The notes below the pieces were generated by a model that had not been told where the DNA came from, searched no databases, and saw only the letters and a list, made by a program, of their open reading frames with translations. From Candidatus Kapaibacterium sp. (GTDB lineage: Bacteria; Bacteroidota; Ignavibacteria; Palsa-1295), in contig JANWLI010000067.1 in NCBI GenBank assembly GCA_025450975.1, positions 1 through 22,890 on the forward strand: DNA of 22,890 nucleotides, read 5' to 3'. Positions 7,241 to 15,292 of the stretch are shown here, in pieces. The position numbers were made by a program, and so were the translations under genes. Numbering within the stretch: position 1 is the first letter of the stretch; each line of letters begins with the position of its first letter.

Positions 7241-10200
7241 TTACCGCTCGATGTGTATCGTCCTCGAGCGAACCGTACCATTGGCCTGCAGGCGTGCAAT
7301 ATATGCGCCTGAGCCGTACTTCGAACCATCAACGGTTACTGTGTATCTGCCCTGCGGAAGGATGCTGCTTACTACAGATTCTATCTCCTTGCCGAGCATA
7401 TCATAGATGCCAAGCCTTACCAAGCCGTCCGTTTTTACAGTAAAACTAAATGTTGTTTTGCCGGTGAACGGATTAGGCGAATTCTGATCGAGCGTTACGA
7501 TCGATGGCGGCGGTGCACCGGTCTCAAGCGTCGGACTGCACGTGCCAACGATCACGATATGCGACCCCGATAACGTACCATACGGAGCCGGTAACGTTGC
7601 GACGGCATTCTTGCTACTCACGAGGCGGTCTGTGCCGTTATTATAAAGGATCGTCTCACCGTTCGGTTGATCGATCGTCAGAATCACTTCCTTGTTGAAC
7701 TCCGTCTTTACAGCATCGAATACGAGAGCGATGAGTTCATCGCCGGCGACCTTCGTCAGCGACTGGGCTCCGGTCTTTCTGCCGTGAATTCTATACGTAT
7801 TACCTGTCTGCTGAGGCGGATCGATCGTCCAGGTCTCTGTTGCAGAACCTACCTGACGAACCCCTACTAAATTGACCGCACCAACATCACCGGACAACGT
7901 GAACGTAAACTCGAATTCATCGATACCCTTACGATCAAGGCTGAACGTATCGTTCTCGACAAACCAGATCGGCAGTTCGAACTGACCGGAAGTTTCAACA
8001 AGCTGTCCCTTGCGCATCTGGAGATCCTGTACCCAGACACCCAGATCGACTCTAGCTGTATGAGCCTCTCTCTCTGCCTGGCTGACATTGAGCGTGCCCC
8101 AGTAATCGATCGCTTCGAGTGTGCCGAATGAGGACTTCGAGTAGTTTGGACGAGTGATGACTGTCGACGGAATCGTAGCAACTGCATTCACGTCAAGCTT
8201 AAGTGGCGTGTAATTGTCCTCGCCGCTAAGCGTAAGAGACTTTAATCCACGATCGTAAAGCTGTGAGTCAGCAACGTAAGCTATAAGTTGCGTGCGGCTG
8301 GTATATCCGACGCGCAGAATCGGCGGCAGATCGTCAGGGCTATACGGATAGCACCATTGGAAGCTATTGATATTGTTCGCACAATCGAGCGCATGGATGG
8401 TAATACAAGCGATCGAGTCGATATCAAGGGTATCCTCAACTGTTAAGGTAAATACCGGCGCAACCATTTGGCAATTGACTTTCATCGGAAGCTGCGGAGC
8501 GAGAATCCCACGACGACCTGTATACCAGATCGAATCAACACCCTTATCCCATCCTAAGGTATCACCGCCTGCATTCGTATGATAATCATGGACGACAATA
8601 GTGGTTCTGGTGCCTGTTGGCGGAGTTGCGATAAAACTCGGACTCAGAACATCCGGGTCTGCCGTCGCATTTGCACAGACACGTGGGCAGTTCATGGTGC
8701 CGCCACGCAGATCCTTGGCTTCGATACAGAAGGATGCGTCCTTGGTTGAATCGGCTATGAAGACCTCAAAGCTTGACAACGGAGAATTGCGCGCACTAGG
8801 CGGGACACCCAACGGAGGATTGACGATCACATTGATAGGATTGACAACAAAGATCGAATCGATCAGTCGATCCCACGGGTTGATCTCACTGACGAATACC
8901 GTCCAATGGCCTCTGCGAACCGGGTCGTCAACAATCCGAATTTCCGGGCAGGTCGTATCTGGAACCGTGCAATAGATGTAGGTGGAATCTGTATAGTTAC
9001 CGACAGTATCCTGGACCCGGATAGTGATCGATCCGTCGAGCATGGAATCGACGACACAGATCTTTCCGCGATGCGACTTAGCGGTAAATGGAACATAAAG
9101 CACATCAAGTTTCATATTGACCGGTAAACCAATCGCCGCAATACTTTCAAGACCGACGTCGTATTGCTGGTTATCCGTAAAGAGTAGTGAATCGCATCTT
9201 CCATTGCACGGAGCTGCTCCGGGATAGCCAGGAGTATGTTCGACGGTGCTGATAACGGGGTTTAACGTATCGGGCGTCGGTATAAGCGGACGTGCTGCTA
9301 AGCAAACCGTGTGCGAGGTATCGTTGCCGACACAATCGACGAACGTAAAGTCGAAACAGCCGCCCTTAGTTGAATCTTTCTGGCGTACCGTATACGTCAG
9401 TATCTCCTTTGTACACGGAGTAAGCGCCGGGCTTACCGTAATATCAAAGTTGGATACATAGGTGCCACTGCCTGGAGTAGCCACCCAGCTTACTTTATCG
9501 ATACCTTTATCTTTAGTACGGTTGTCATGTACTTTGAAAGATTTTTCAAATGGGAATACCTTGATCTCCGTCTCGTTATTGACATACGGCGCGATAAAGT
9601 CTTCCTCGACGCAATCGATCTTCAAGTGATGCTCGCAGGTATCGCCATCGCCGCTGTTAAAGAAGATCGGGCCGGTGCCACTGAGCGAACTCTGTGCAGT
9701 AAATTTTAACCAGCTGTCCATAGTATTAAGGCAGTTTGTTGCCTTATCGGCCTTAATATTCCAGAACGCTGTACCGACACCATACTGCGGGATATAGCCG
9801 GCTGCAGGGCCCATGAGCTGCCGCTGTGTCTTTGAATTATTCGGCGGATCAGTCAGAGGACTGAGTATCTGCAAATTTGGGCCGACGTTCATCGTCAGAT
9901 ACGTATTCGCCGATGGCGGACCGTAGTTTGGGTCCTGTGGAATAGGTGAATAAACATCAAAGGCATAGAACTCAACCCTCGCCGTATCCGGCTGGTACTT
10001 TGAGCCCTGCCACCGGAAGTAGCGAGGATAGAAGACAATGCCGAATAGCTGACCTGTACAAATACCAAACTCGCCAGTTCCGTACGAGGTACGTGCGATC
10101 TCAGCCGTTTTTCCACCTCCAATGCCAACCCCTTCCCACTGATACAGAATTGCAGCGTCCGTATAATTCGTCCCCCACGGAGCTGCACTGGACACACCCC

Positions 10201-10975
10201 ATAAGAAATCTACGAGTGCAGCTGTGCCGAGTGGGCTTCCCCAATCGCCGACGGTCATCTGCGCCGGTTTCTTCAACCCCAGGGTGTAATTAACGTCCTG
10301 ATTGTACCCGACGCCTGTAATTCCGGTTGAAAATGTCGGCGGATTTGGTAGTTGTTGCTCAAATGCAGAGAAAAACCAGGGTATCTTATACGTGCTCGCA
10401 TCCGTATAATATTCCCAAATCGGACGATACCCATAGCGGGTGAGCACTGGTGCACCGTCGTTAGGATTTTGTGCTCCGACCTGAAGATCAAGCAAGAACT
10501 GTACCTGTCCCCACACAGGAGTGTTGGGAGAATTGTTCTTTACCTTCCAACGAATAACGATCTGTCCGCTTGCTTCAAGCTGTACTCCGTAGACTTCCTG
10601 GATAATATCACACCCATTTTTATTTGGCCACGTAGTACGAAGCGTATCGGCAATTTGCTGCGTAACGCCATTATCTAAGAAACCACCAAATCGTGGGTCG
10701 CCCGAGATATTACCACCCGTATGATTATTCGTAAAGATCTTATCCCCAACCATAATGGAGGCAAACGATTTCTGCGGGTAACTCAGAATCGGATCAAGGT
10801 TTGTCCCCGGCCACTTGCGTATAGTGATGAGCCCCTGATTGTTGGGGTCGATAATGGCAGTAACATGACGGCCTCTATCGGAAATTTTTAACTGAGCATG
10901 CGCAGACTCTGCATAGAGGCCAAGCACAACAAGAAATGCCAGAGCAAAGAAATAGAAGGGGGCGCTTTTACGCAT
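7241..10975 (-). CDS. Giant T9SS-exported multi-module surface protein (paralog B)
   Basis: A 1244-aa protein that aligns with paralog A along its whole length, clearly a tandem duplication. Signal peptide at residues 1-27 (cleavage after AHA). Unknown domain at about 28-445, sharing blocks such as GCDIIQEVY, FLLDLQVG and TSYGT with A. Five modules at about 452-920 have the signatures DKGIDKV, DVGLESI, DRLIDSI, DKGVDSI and DRGLKSL. A beta-rich cohesin-like region lies at about 1000-1130. A T9SS type A sorting domain starts at about 1158 (QNSPNPF, YDMLGKEI, YGSGAYIARL). Most cysteines of A are kept. An AAAGG ribosome-binding site lies 7 bases before the ATG and is inside a small hairpin (10983-10996). 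It is the first of the two cargo genes, 76 bases after the beta-barrel gene. The role is unknown; surface exposure is well supported. Confidence 0.9.
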   Translation of the reverse strand: MRKSAPFYFFALAFLVVLGLYAESAHAQLKISDRGRHVTAIIDPNNQGLITIRKWPGTNLDPILSYPQKSFASIMVGDKIFTNNHTGGNISGDPRFGGFLDNGVTQQIADTLRTTWPNKNGCDIIQEVYGVQLEASGQIVIRWKVKNNSPNTPVWGQVQFLLDLQVGAQNPNDGAPVLTRYGYRPIWEYYTDASTYKIPWFFSAFEQQLPNPPTFSTGITGVGYNQDVNYTLGLKKPAQMTVGDWGSPLGTAALVDFLWGVSSAAPWGTNYTDAAILYQWEGVGIGGGKTAEIARTSYGTGEFGICTGQLFGIVFYPRYFRWQGSKYQPDTARVEFYAFDVYSPIPQDPNYGPPSANTYLTMNVGPNLQILSPLTDPPNNSKTQRQLMGPAAGYIPQYGVGTAFWNIKADKATNCLNTMDSWLKFTAQSSLSGTGPIFFNSGDGDTCEHHLKIDCVEEDFIAPYVNNETEIKVFPFEKSFKVHDNRTKDKGIDKVSWVATPGSGTYVSNFDITVSPALTPCTKEILTYTVRQKDSTKGGCFDFTFVDCVGNDTSHTVCLAARPLIPTPDTLNPVISTVEHTPGYPGAAPCNGRCDSLLFTDNQQYDVGLESIAAIGLPVNMKLDVLYVPFTAKSHRGKICVVDSMLDGSITIRVQDTVGNYTDSTYIYCTVPDTTCPEIRIVDDPVRRGHWTVFVSEINPWDRLIDSIFVVNPINVIVNPPLGVPPSARNSPLSSFEVFIADSTKDASFCIEAKDLRGGTMNCPRVCANATADPDVLSPSFIATPPTGTRTTIVVHDYHTNAGGDTLGWDKGVDSIWYTGRRGILAPQLPMKVNCQMVAPVFTLTVEDTLDIDSIACITIHALDCANNINSFQWCYPYSPDDLPPILRVGYTSRTQLIAYVADSQLYDRGLKSLTLSGEDNYTPLKLDVNAVATIPSTVITRPNYSKSSFGTLEAIDYWGTLNVSQAEREAHTARVDLGVWVQDLQMRKGQLVETSGQFELPIWFVENDTFSLDRKGIDEFEFTFTLSGDVGAVNLVGVRQVGSATETWTIDPPQQTGNTYRIHGRKTGAQSLTKVAGDELIALVFDAVKTEFNKEVILTIDQPNGETILYNNGTDRLVSSKNAVATLPAPYGTLSGSHIVIVGTCSPTLETGAPPPSIVTLDQNSPNPFTGKTTFSFTVKTDGLVRLGIYDMLGKEIESVVSSILPQGRYTVTVDGSKYGSGAYIARLQANGTVRSRTIHIER
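8210..9622 (-). repeat. Five-module Ig-like/DxGI repeat array in paralog B
   Basis: The coding segment for residues about 452-922 has five modules in the same order and spacing as in paralog A. Each module of B resembles its counterpart in A more than its neighbours in B, for example GGDTLGWDKGVDSI in B against NGDTIGWDKGIDSV in A. The array therefore existed before the gene was duplicated. Boundaries are approximate. Confidence 0.6.
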
Positions 10976-10982
10976 TATTCAG

Positions 10983-10996
10983 CCTTTCGCTAAAGG
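10983..10996 (-). promoter_or_regulatory. Small hairpin that includes the ribosome-binding site of paralog B
   Basis: On the mRNA the sequence CCTTT-AGCG-AAAGG folds into a 5-bp stem whose 3' arm is the AAAGG Shine-Dalgarno sequence, 7 bases before the ATG. The stem is short and may be weak. If stable it would lower translation initiation. Confidence 0.3.
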
Positions 10997-11051
10997 GGAC
11001 AGACACATATACTTAACACCAAGAACGACTCGATACAGTACTAGTTACAAC

Positions 11052-11903
11052 CTAATCCAGAAGATATTTAAGCCCTACCGATAGCAATAGCGTGCTAATC
11101 TTCCAATCCTGGGCCATATCGTCACGAACGGTAGAAAGTGGGAAATCGTAGGTCAGCATAGGGCTCAAAATGGCCTTATCTGAGACCGGAATGTCGTACC
11201 CTCCGGTAAGGAGGATTCCAAGACGTAAGCCTTTAATATTGGCGATCTCGCCGTCTTCAAGCGTCTCTTCCCGGGTGCCGGTCTTCTGGAATGTTACATC
11301 TGTGATCACCTGTCCGGTCGGATTACCCGATGGGTCCAGGAGTTCAGCCGAAGTCGACGTCAGTTCACGGGTATGAGTGAACTTACTGGACATCAGGAAG
11401 GAGATTCCAGCCGCAGCCTGGACGAACGGTCCACCACGGAAAAATTGGTATTTAACTGCCGGCGCAACAGTGAAGTATGTTGCAGCGATATCTCCATTGC
11501 GCTGATAGCGAATGCGACCCTGTGCGACAGAGTCATTTTGCTCATAGCGGATCGAGGTAACATCAACCACATCTGCCGTTGTGGCAAAGCTCTTGAAGTC
11601 GATACCTGCCTTAAGGCCGATCGACCACTCGTAATCGAGAGGTAAATTGAATGTTAGTGCAGCAAGCAACCCGGACCCTTTGCCATCTTCGAACGTACAC
11701 TCACAGATCGCCTGGAAATTTCCCTGTTCACGGTGCAGGCCCAGACCGAGCTCAACACCGACTGTCGGCGGGAGCGCCCCGGGACCGAAGAGGTCGCCAC
11801 GACTGAGGATCTGTGCAAAGCTCGTCGAGCACATTCCCATGATCGCCACAACACCGATAATTACGTTCCTCATACCGTTACGCTCTTTCTTGCTTACGAT
11901 CAT
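11052..11903 (-). CDS. Outer-membrane beta-barrel protein
   Basis: A 283-aa protein from the ATG at 11903. The start overlaps the TGA of the upstream OmpA-family gene as ATGA (4-bp overlap), which suggests translational coupling. A second ATG at 11873 would begin directly with a classical signal peptide (MRNVIIGVVAIMGM, cleavage after SFA); either start is possible. The mature part has alternating beta-strands with aromatic girdles (GVELGLGLH, YFTVAPAVKYQFF, GILLTGGYDI, TLLLSVGLKYLLD). It ends in a short strand, as expected for an eight- to ten-strand outer-membrane barrel. It does not look like PorP/SprF of T9SS. Pairing with a peptidoglycan-binding OmpA protein suggests a barrel and cell-wall anchor pair. 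Confidence 0.75.
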   Translation of the reverse strand: MIVSKKERNGMRNVIIGVVAIMGMCSTSFAQILSRGDLFGPGALPPTVGVELGLGLHREQGNFQAICECTFEDGKGSGLLAALTFNLPLDYEWSIGLKAGIDFKSFATTADVVDVTSIRYEQNDSVAQGRIRYQRNGDIAATYFTVAPAVKYQFFRGGPFVQAAAGISFLMSSKFTHTRELTSTSAELLDPSGNPTGQVITDVTFQKTGTREETLEDGEIANIKGLRLGILLTGGYDIPVSDKAILSPMLTYDFPLSTVRDDMAQDWKISTLLLSVGLKYLLD

Positions 11904-13720
11904 TGCTTGCCTACAATTCTAACCTCTGCACGACGGTTCTTTGCACGAGCTTCATCGGTGGTACCAAAAACCAAAGGGGCTGTCTTACCAAATCCTTTAA
12001 CGATCGCCAGCTGATCGCGAGGGACACCTTGGGAGAGAAGGTGTTCGACAACGGCATTTGCACGCCGTTCTGAAAGTTTGTCGTTATACTGTTCCGTGCC
12101 ACGATCATCGGTATGGCCGAGCACTTCAATACGAACGTGAGGATTCTCCTTCACCTGATGAATGAACCGATCCGCCTTGCTGATCTGCTCAGGTTTGAGA
12201 TCGCTCTTATCGTATTCAAAGAAGATCATGACGGCATCGATCGCCGAAGGTTGTAAGCGAATCTCACGCTCGACGGTGATCATTGCCTCCCGCTTAAGCG
12301 GGATCTCGATCATGCTTGAATGCGGCTCGTAATCTGCGAGCTGAGCGCTGATGCGATACGAACGCCATGGCTGTGCATCGAAACTGAAGGCTGCACTATT
12401 TGCCACGTCGGTCTGCACTTTCCAGGTATTGACAACCTGGTTTGCTTCATTCAACTCTTCTAGTACGACCGGTGCTGAAAGCGGCTTGAGGGTAAAGACG
12501 TTGGTCACGTGTCCGACGATCTTTGCCTTCGCCGGGGTCAGCTTAATGTCTTCGGAAAAGCCTTCCTCTGTCGCACGACTTGGTACCTGGACTTCGATCG
12601 AGCCGGTGACATATCCGTCAGCACCCGCACCGACACGAAGTGTCTTGCCTAAGGGCGCCATTGTTGCATAGTCTTTGCCAGAGGCGCTATTGCTCAGACG
12701 CTCACTACTAACGGTAAGAGTGACATCCGGATTAGTGCGGACATACTCTCCGGTAACAGCATCAAGCACGCGTCCACGGAATGCAATAACTTTTGGTTTG
12801 GGCTGGGCCGGATTTGCCGATATTCTGTAGAGATCGAAACCGCCCGAACCGCCCGGACGATCACTCGATAGATAGATCGCATCCTCCGAAGGCGGTATCG
12901 AGAAGAACAATTCGTCACTGCGGCTATTAACCGAGGGTCCTAAATTTTTTGGAGCAGACCAGCTATTATCTCCGGTACGATATGTAACATAGATGTCATA
13001 CCCCCCCTGGCCTCCATCAAGCCCCTTGCCGGCAAAATAGAGTGTCTGGTTATCTGCGCCGATCATTGGTGACATCTCATCGTCGCTGGAGCAAAATGAG
13101 AGCAGGACAGGCGGTCCCCATTCGCCGGAGCTGTTCTTTGATGACATATAAATGTCCATCCCGCCGGCTCCTTTTTTTCTGTCACTCGTAAAGAAGAGCA
13201 ACTGGCCATCATCAGAGATCGACGGCTGTGCGTCCCACCACTCTGAATTTACGGTCTTACCAAGTGAGCGAATATTTTGTAACTGCCCACCCATGATCTC
13301 GGCTTCGTAAATGTCGCAGCTCTTAAACTGGGCATCGGCACGGTTACAGCACTGCATCACGGCATGCTGGCCATCGTTGGTGATAGAAAGCGCGCTGATA
13401 TTTTCCTTGCCGGGCAGCTCGACGAATACTTCGGGCTCGTTCCATTCGGTAAGCGACTTTCTCGTCGCCTTAAAAATGGTAGCCTTATCTTTTACACGGT
13501 AACTGGTGAAATAAATCGTGCCCTCATCCTTGGTGACGGTCGGTGTTGCATCGTCAGCAGAAGAATTGAGGATGGAAATAGCCTCGATGCGCGTATCGGT
13601 CAAACCGCGTTCGAGAACGCGACCGCGACTGGAGTCGTCATCCTGACCTCGCGAGGAAACAGCTGAAAGAAGTGTCAGGAGCGCAAACGTGAACGCTCGG
13701 AGACAGGGACGGAAGTTCAT
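11900..13720 (-). CDS. PD40 beta-propeller / OmpA-domain protein, PorE-like
   Basis: A 606-aa protein with a signal peptide (about 1-25) and no clear lipobox. Residues about 55-300 hold four or more PD40/WD40-like propeller blades with recurring patterns such as LYFAGKGLDGGQGGYDIY and IYLSSDRPGGSGGFDLY. Two carboxypeptidase-regulatory-like folds follow at about 312 (FRGRVLDAVTGE) and 394 (IVGHVTNVFTL). From about 495 there is an OmpA C-terminal peptidoglycan-binding domain, with the motif GHTDDRGTEQYN.KLSERRA. This order resembles PorE of the Porphyromonas gingivalis T9SS, which has TPR, propeller, CRD and OmpA, except that no TPR or lipobox is seen here. Similar proteins exist outside T9SS, so the PorE assignment is inference. 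It is coupled to the downstream beta-barrel gene. A -7 box lies upstream at 13816-13823. Confidence 0.85.
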   Translation of the reverse strand: MNFRPCLRAFTFALLTLLSAVSSRGQDDDSSRGRVLERGLTDTRIEAISILNSSADDATPTVTKDEGTIYFTSYRVKDKATIFKATRKSLTEWNEPEVFVELPGKENISALSITNDGQHAVMQCCNRADAQFKSCDIYEAEIMGGQLQNIRSLGKTVNSEWWDAQPSISDDGQLLFFTSDRKKGAGGMDIYMSSKNSSGEWGPPVLLSFCSSDDEMSPMIGADNQTLYFAGKGLDGGQGGYDIYVTYRTGDNSWSAPKNLGPSVNSRSDELFFSIPPSEDAIYLSSDRPGGSGGFDLYRISANPAQPKPKVIAFRGRVLDAVTGEYVRTNPDVTLTVSSERLSNSASGKDYATMAPLGKTLRVGAGADGYVTGSIEVQVPSRATEEGFSEDIKLTPAKAKIVGHVTNVFTLKPLSAPVVLEELNEANQVVNTWKVQTDVANSAAFSFDAQPWRSYRISAQLADYEPHSSMIEIPLKREAMITVEREIRLQPSAIDAVMIFFEYDKSDLKPEQISKADRFIHQVKENPHVRIEVLGHTDDRGTEQYNDKLSERRANAVVEHLLSQGVPRDQLAIVKGFGKTAPLVFGTTDEARAKNRRAEVRIVGKQ

Positions 13721-13776
13721 GTATATCCGACTACCTGAAATGTGGTTAAGTTACAAAAACGCTCTTATATAGCAAA

Positions 13777-13802
13777 GGTTACGACACACTTGTGCCATAA
13801 CC
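13777..13802 (-). other. Intergenic hairpin upstream of the PD40/OmpA gene
   Basis: A 26-base near-perfect inverted repeat: on the minus strand GGTTATGGCAC pairs with GTGTCGTAACC, with two G-U wobbles and a short loop. TTTGC follows, which is too short a T-run for a confident terminator. Relative to the -7 box at 13816-13823 it would lie in the 5' leader of the PD40/OmpA mRNA. Confidence 0.4.
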
Positions 13803-13815
13803 TCCTTACACAACA

Positions 13816-13823
13816 CAAAACTA
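13816..13823 (-). promoter_or_regulatory. Candidate Bacteroidota -7 promoter box for the PD40/OmpA operon
   Basis: TAGTTTTG on the minus strand matches TAnnTTTG, the -7 element read by Bacteroidota sigma factor. No clear -33 TTG was seen. The inferred start lies about 90 bases before the ATG at 13720. A 12-base inverted repeat, TTCCG-AA-CGGAA, sits just upstream at 13828-13839. Confidence 0.35.
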
Positions 13824-13848
13824 ACGGTTCCGAACGGAAAAGGGTTCG

Positions 13849-15207
13849 TCACCGGCTCGTAATAATAAACTCCGTCCGGCGGTTGCGGGCCCTGCCGTCT
13901 TCGGTCCCATTGTCGGCCACCGGCATCCTGTCACCGTACCCGGTCGCCGCGATCCTGGCAGGGGTTATTCCCATCTGCATGACCGCTCCCCGAACGGCAT
14001 CGGCCCGTTTTTGGGATAGCTTTTGGTTATAGTCCGGGTCGCCGGTGCTATTGAGATTGTCCGTATGCCCCCTGAGTTCGATCGTCATTGTTGGATAGGC
14101 TTTCATCAGGTAGACAATGTTTTCAACCGCTGCCTTAGATGCGGTAGTGATCTCAGCCTTATTGAGGTCGAATTGCACATCGACGAGCGAGATCGACCCG
14201 ATCGTGGGCGTATTGTTGAAGCTGCGCTCGGCGATGAGCGTGTCCTTCGGCAGGCAGAGCTTCAGGGTCACGACGTGATTGCCGTAATCGCGCGGAGCAT
14301 ATTCGATGAGGTAGAAATTCTTGAGTCTGTGGTAGACATCTTCGAAAATATCATCAAATTCCTGAGAGCCGTACGCCTTATGGTACGATCCGCCAGCATT
14401 ATTGGCGATCGTCTGTAGGTAGTCAGCATCTGTATTCATTCCGAAATCCACACAGCAAATGATCGTGTTCGTGCGGCGAGCAAGATTGATCACCGAGTCG
14501 CGCATGATGCTTGAGCTATTATCGAGACCGTCGGTAAAGACCAGCACGGCCTTCCTTTCATAACCGACTGCATTGGCAACTTGCTCAATACCTCTGGCAA
14601 TACCATCGCCTATCGCCGTCAACCCGCCATACCCCCGGAGACCATTTTTTTGAAGTCTACTCCGAAGAATCGCCTGGTCCTGGATCAGGGGTGATTCGAC
14701 CCCGATCTTATCGTCGTACTTTATGAGAGCAATAGCATCTTCGGGCTTTTTCTTCTCGATGAATTTTGCGGCAGCTTCCTGTACTGTCAGTGCCCGGCTA
14801 TCCCCCATAGATCCACTATGATCCATGACAAGTGCGATGGCTGTTGGCGTGCGGTCGCCATCGGTCACTTCACGTAGTTTGAAATCTTTGATATCTTTTG
14901 AAGATCCACCCGAGAAGTCAAGGACCTTGCACCACAAGCCGCGGTTCTTCGCGGCACCGGAAAGGTAGGCGCCGTTCGAATCTGCCAAATGGGCGAACAG
15001 TTTGATGCGGCTCGCCGAATTCGCCTCCACCCTGCTAAGGTAAAAGGCCGGCTTTACCTTTGGCGATGCCGGCATTGGAGCAGAAGTGTGAATATAGACG
15101 GGCGAGTAGCCCGGCGGCGGTGTTGAATCTTGCGTAGCTGCGGGTTCGCCAAAGCTAGCGCACCCTGCCAGAAAAGACAGGCAACCTAAAAGAATCAGTT
15201 TTTTCAT
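13849..15207 (-). CDS. Lipoprotein with von Willebrand factor A and OmpA domains
   Basis: A 452-aa protein starting at the ATG at 15207. A TTG at 15246 lies upstream of the likely transcription start, and the ATG gives a proper lipoprotein signal (MKKLILLGCLSFLAGC, lipid-modified C16, Ala at +2). A VWA domain at about 120-305 carries a complete metal-ion-dependent adhesion site: D129, S131, S133 (DHSGS), T197 and D226 (FTDGLD). From about 340 an OmpA-type peptidoglycan-binding domain carries GHTDN and N.KLSQKRA, ending in a tail with RARNRRTEF. Expected location is a membrane-anchored periplasmic protein touching the cell wall, with the VWA domain binding a partner through a divalent metal. 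The partner is unknown. It leads the minus-strand envelope block and is divergent from the EVE gene. Confidence 0.88.
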   Translation of the reverse strand: MKKLILLGCLSFLAGCASFGEPAATQDSTPPPGYSPVYIHTSAPMPASPKVKPAFYLSRVEANSASRIKLFAHLADSNGAYLSGAAKNRGLWCKVLDFSGGSSKDIKDFKLREVTDGDRTPTAIALVMDHSGSMGDSRALTVQEAAAKFIEKKKPEDAIALIKYDDKIGVESPLIQDQAILRSRLQKNGLRGYGGLTAIGDGIARGIEQVANAVGYERKAVLVFTDGLDNSSSIMRDSVINLARRTNTIICCVDFGMNTDADYLQTIANNAGGSYHKAYGSQEFDDIFEDVYHRLKNFYLIEYAPRDYGNHVVTLKLCLPKDTLIAERSFNNTPTIGSISLVDVQFDLNKAEITTASKAAVENIVYLMKAYPTMTIELRGHTDNLNSTGDPDYNQKLSQKRADAVRGAVMQMGITPARIAATGYGDRMPVADNGTEDGRARNRRTEFIITSR

Positions 15208-15229
15208 GCGTGGTAAGATATTAGCGGTG

Positions 15230-15237
15230 CAAATATA
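15230..15237 (-). promoter_or_regulatory. Candidate -7 promoter box for the VWA/OmpA lipoprotein gene
   Basis: TATATTTG on the minus strand is an exact TAnnTTTG match. It places transcription start near 15223, about 15 bases before the chosen ATG, and argues against the upstream TTG start. A TTG occurs 8 bases further upstream, which is too close for the -33 element. Confidence 0.45.
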
Positions 15238-15265
15238 CTTCGTCAACAGGGTGCAGTTTTTTAAG

Positions 15266-15273
15266 TAATTTTG
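15266..15273 (+). promoter_or_regulatory. Candidate -7 promoter box for the EVE gene
   Basis: TAATTTTG is an exact TAnnTTTG match 19 bases before the ATG at 15293. It is back to back with the minus-strand box at 15230-15237, giving a compact divergent promoter region of 85 bp. No clear -33 element was seen. Confidence 0.4.
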
Positions 15274-15292
15274 CCTTTTGAAAAACTAACCC

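Noticed and set aside
15208..15246. TTG start for the VWA/OmpA protein
   Set aside because: It precedes the likely transcription start and would hide the lipoprotein signal behind 13 extra residues.
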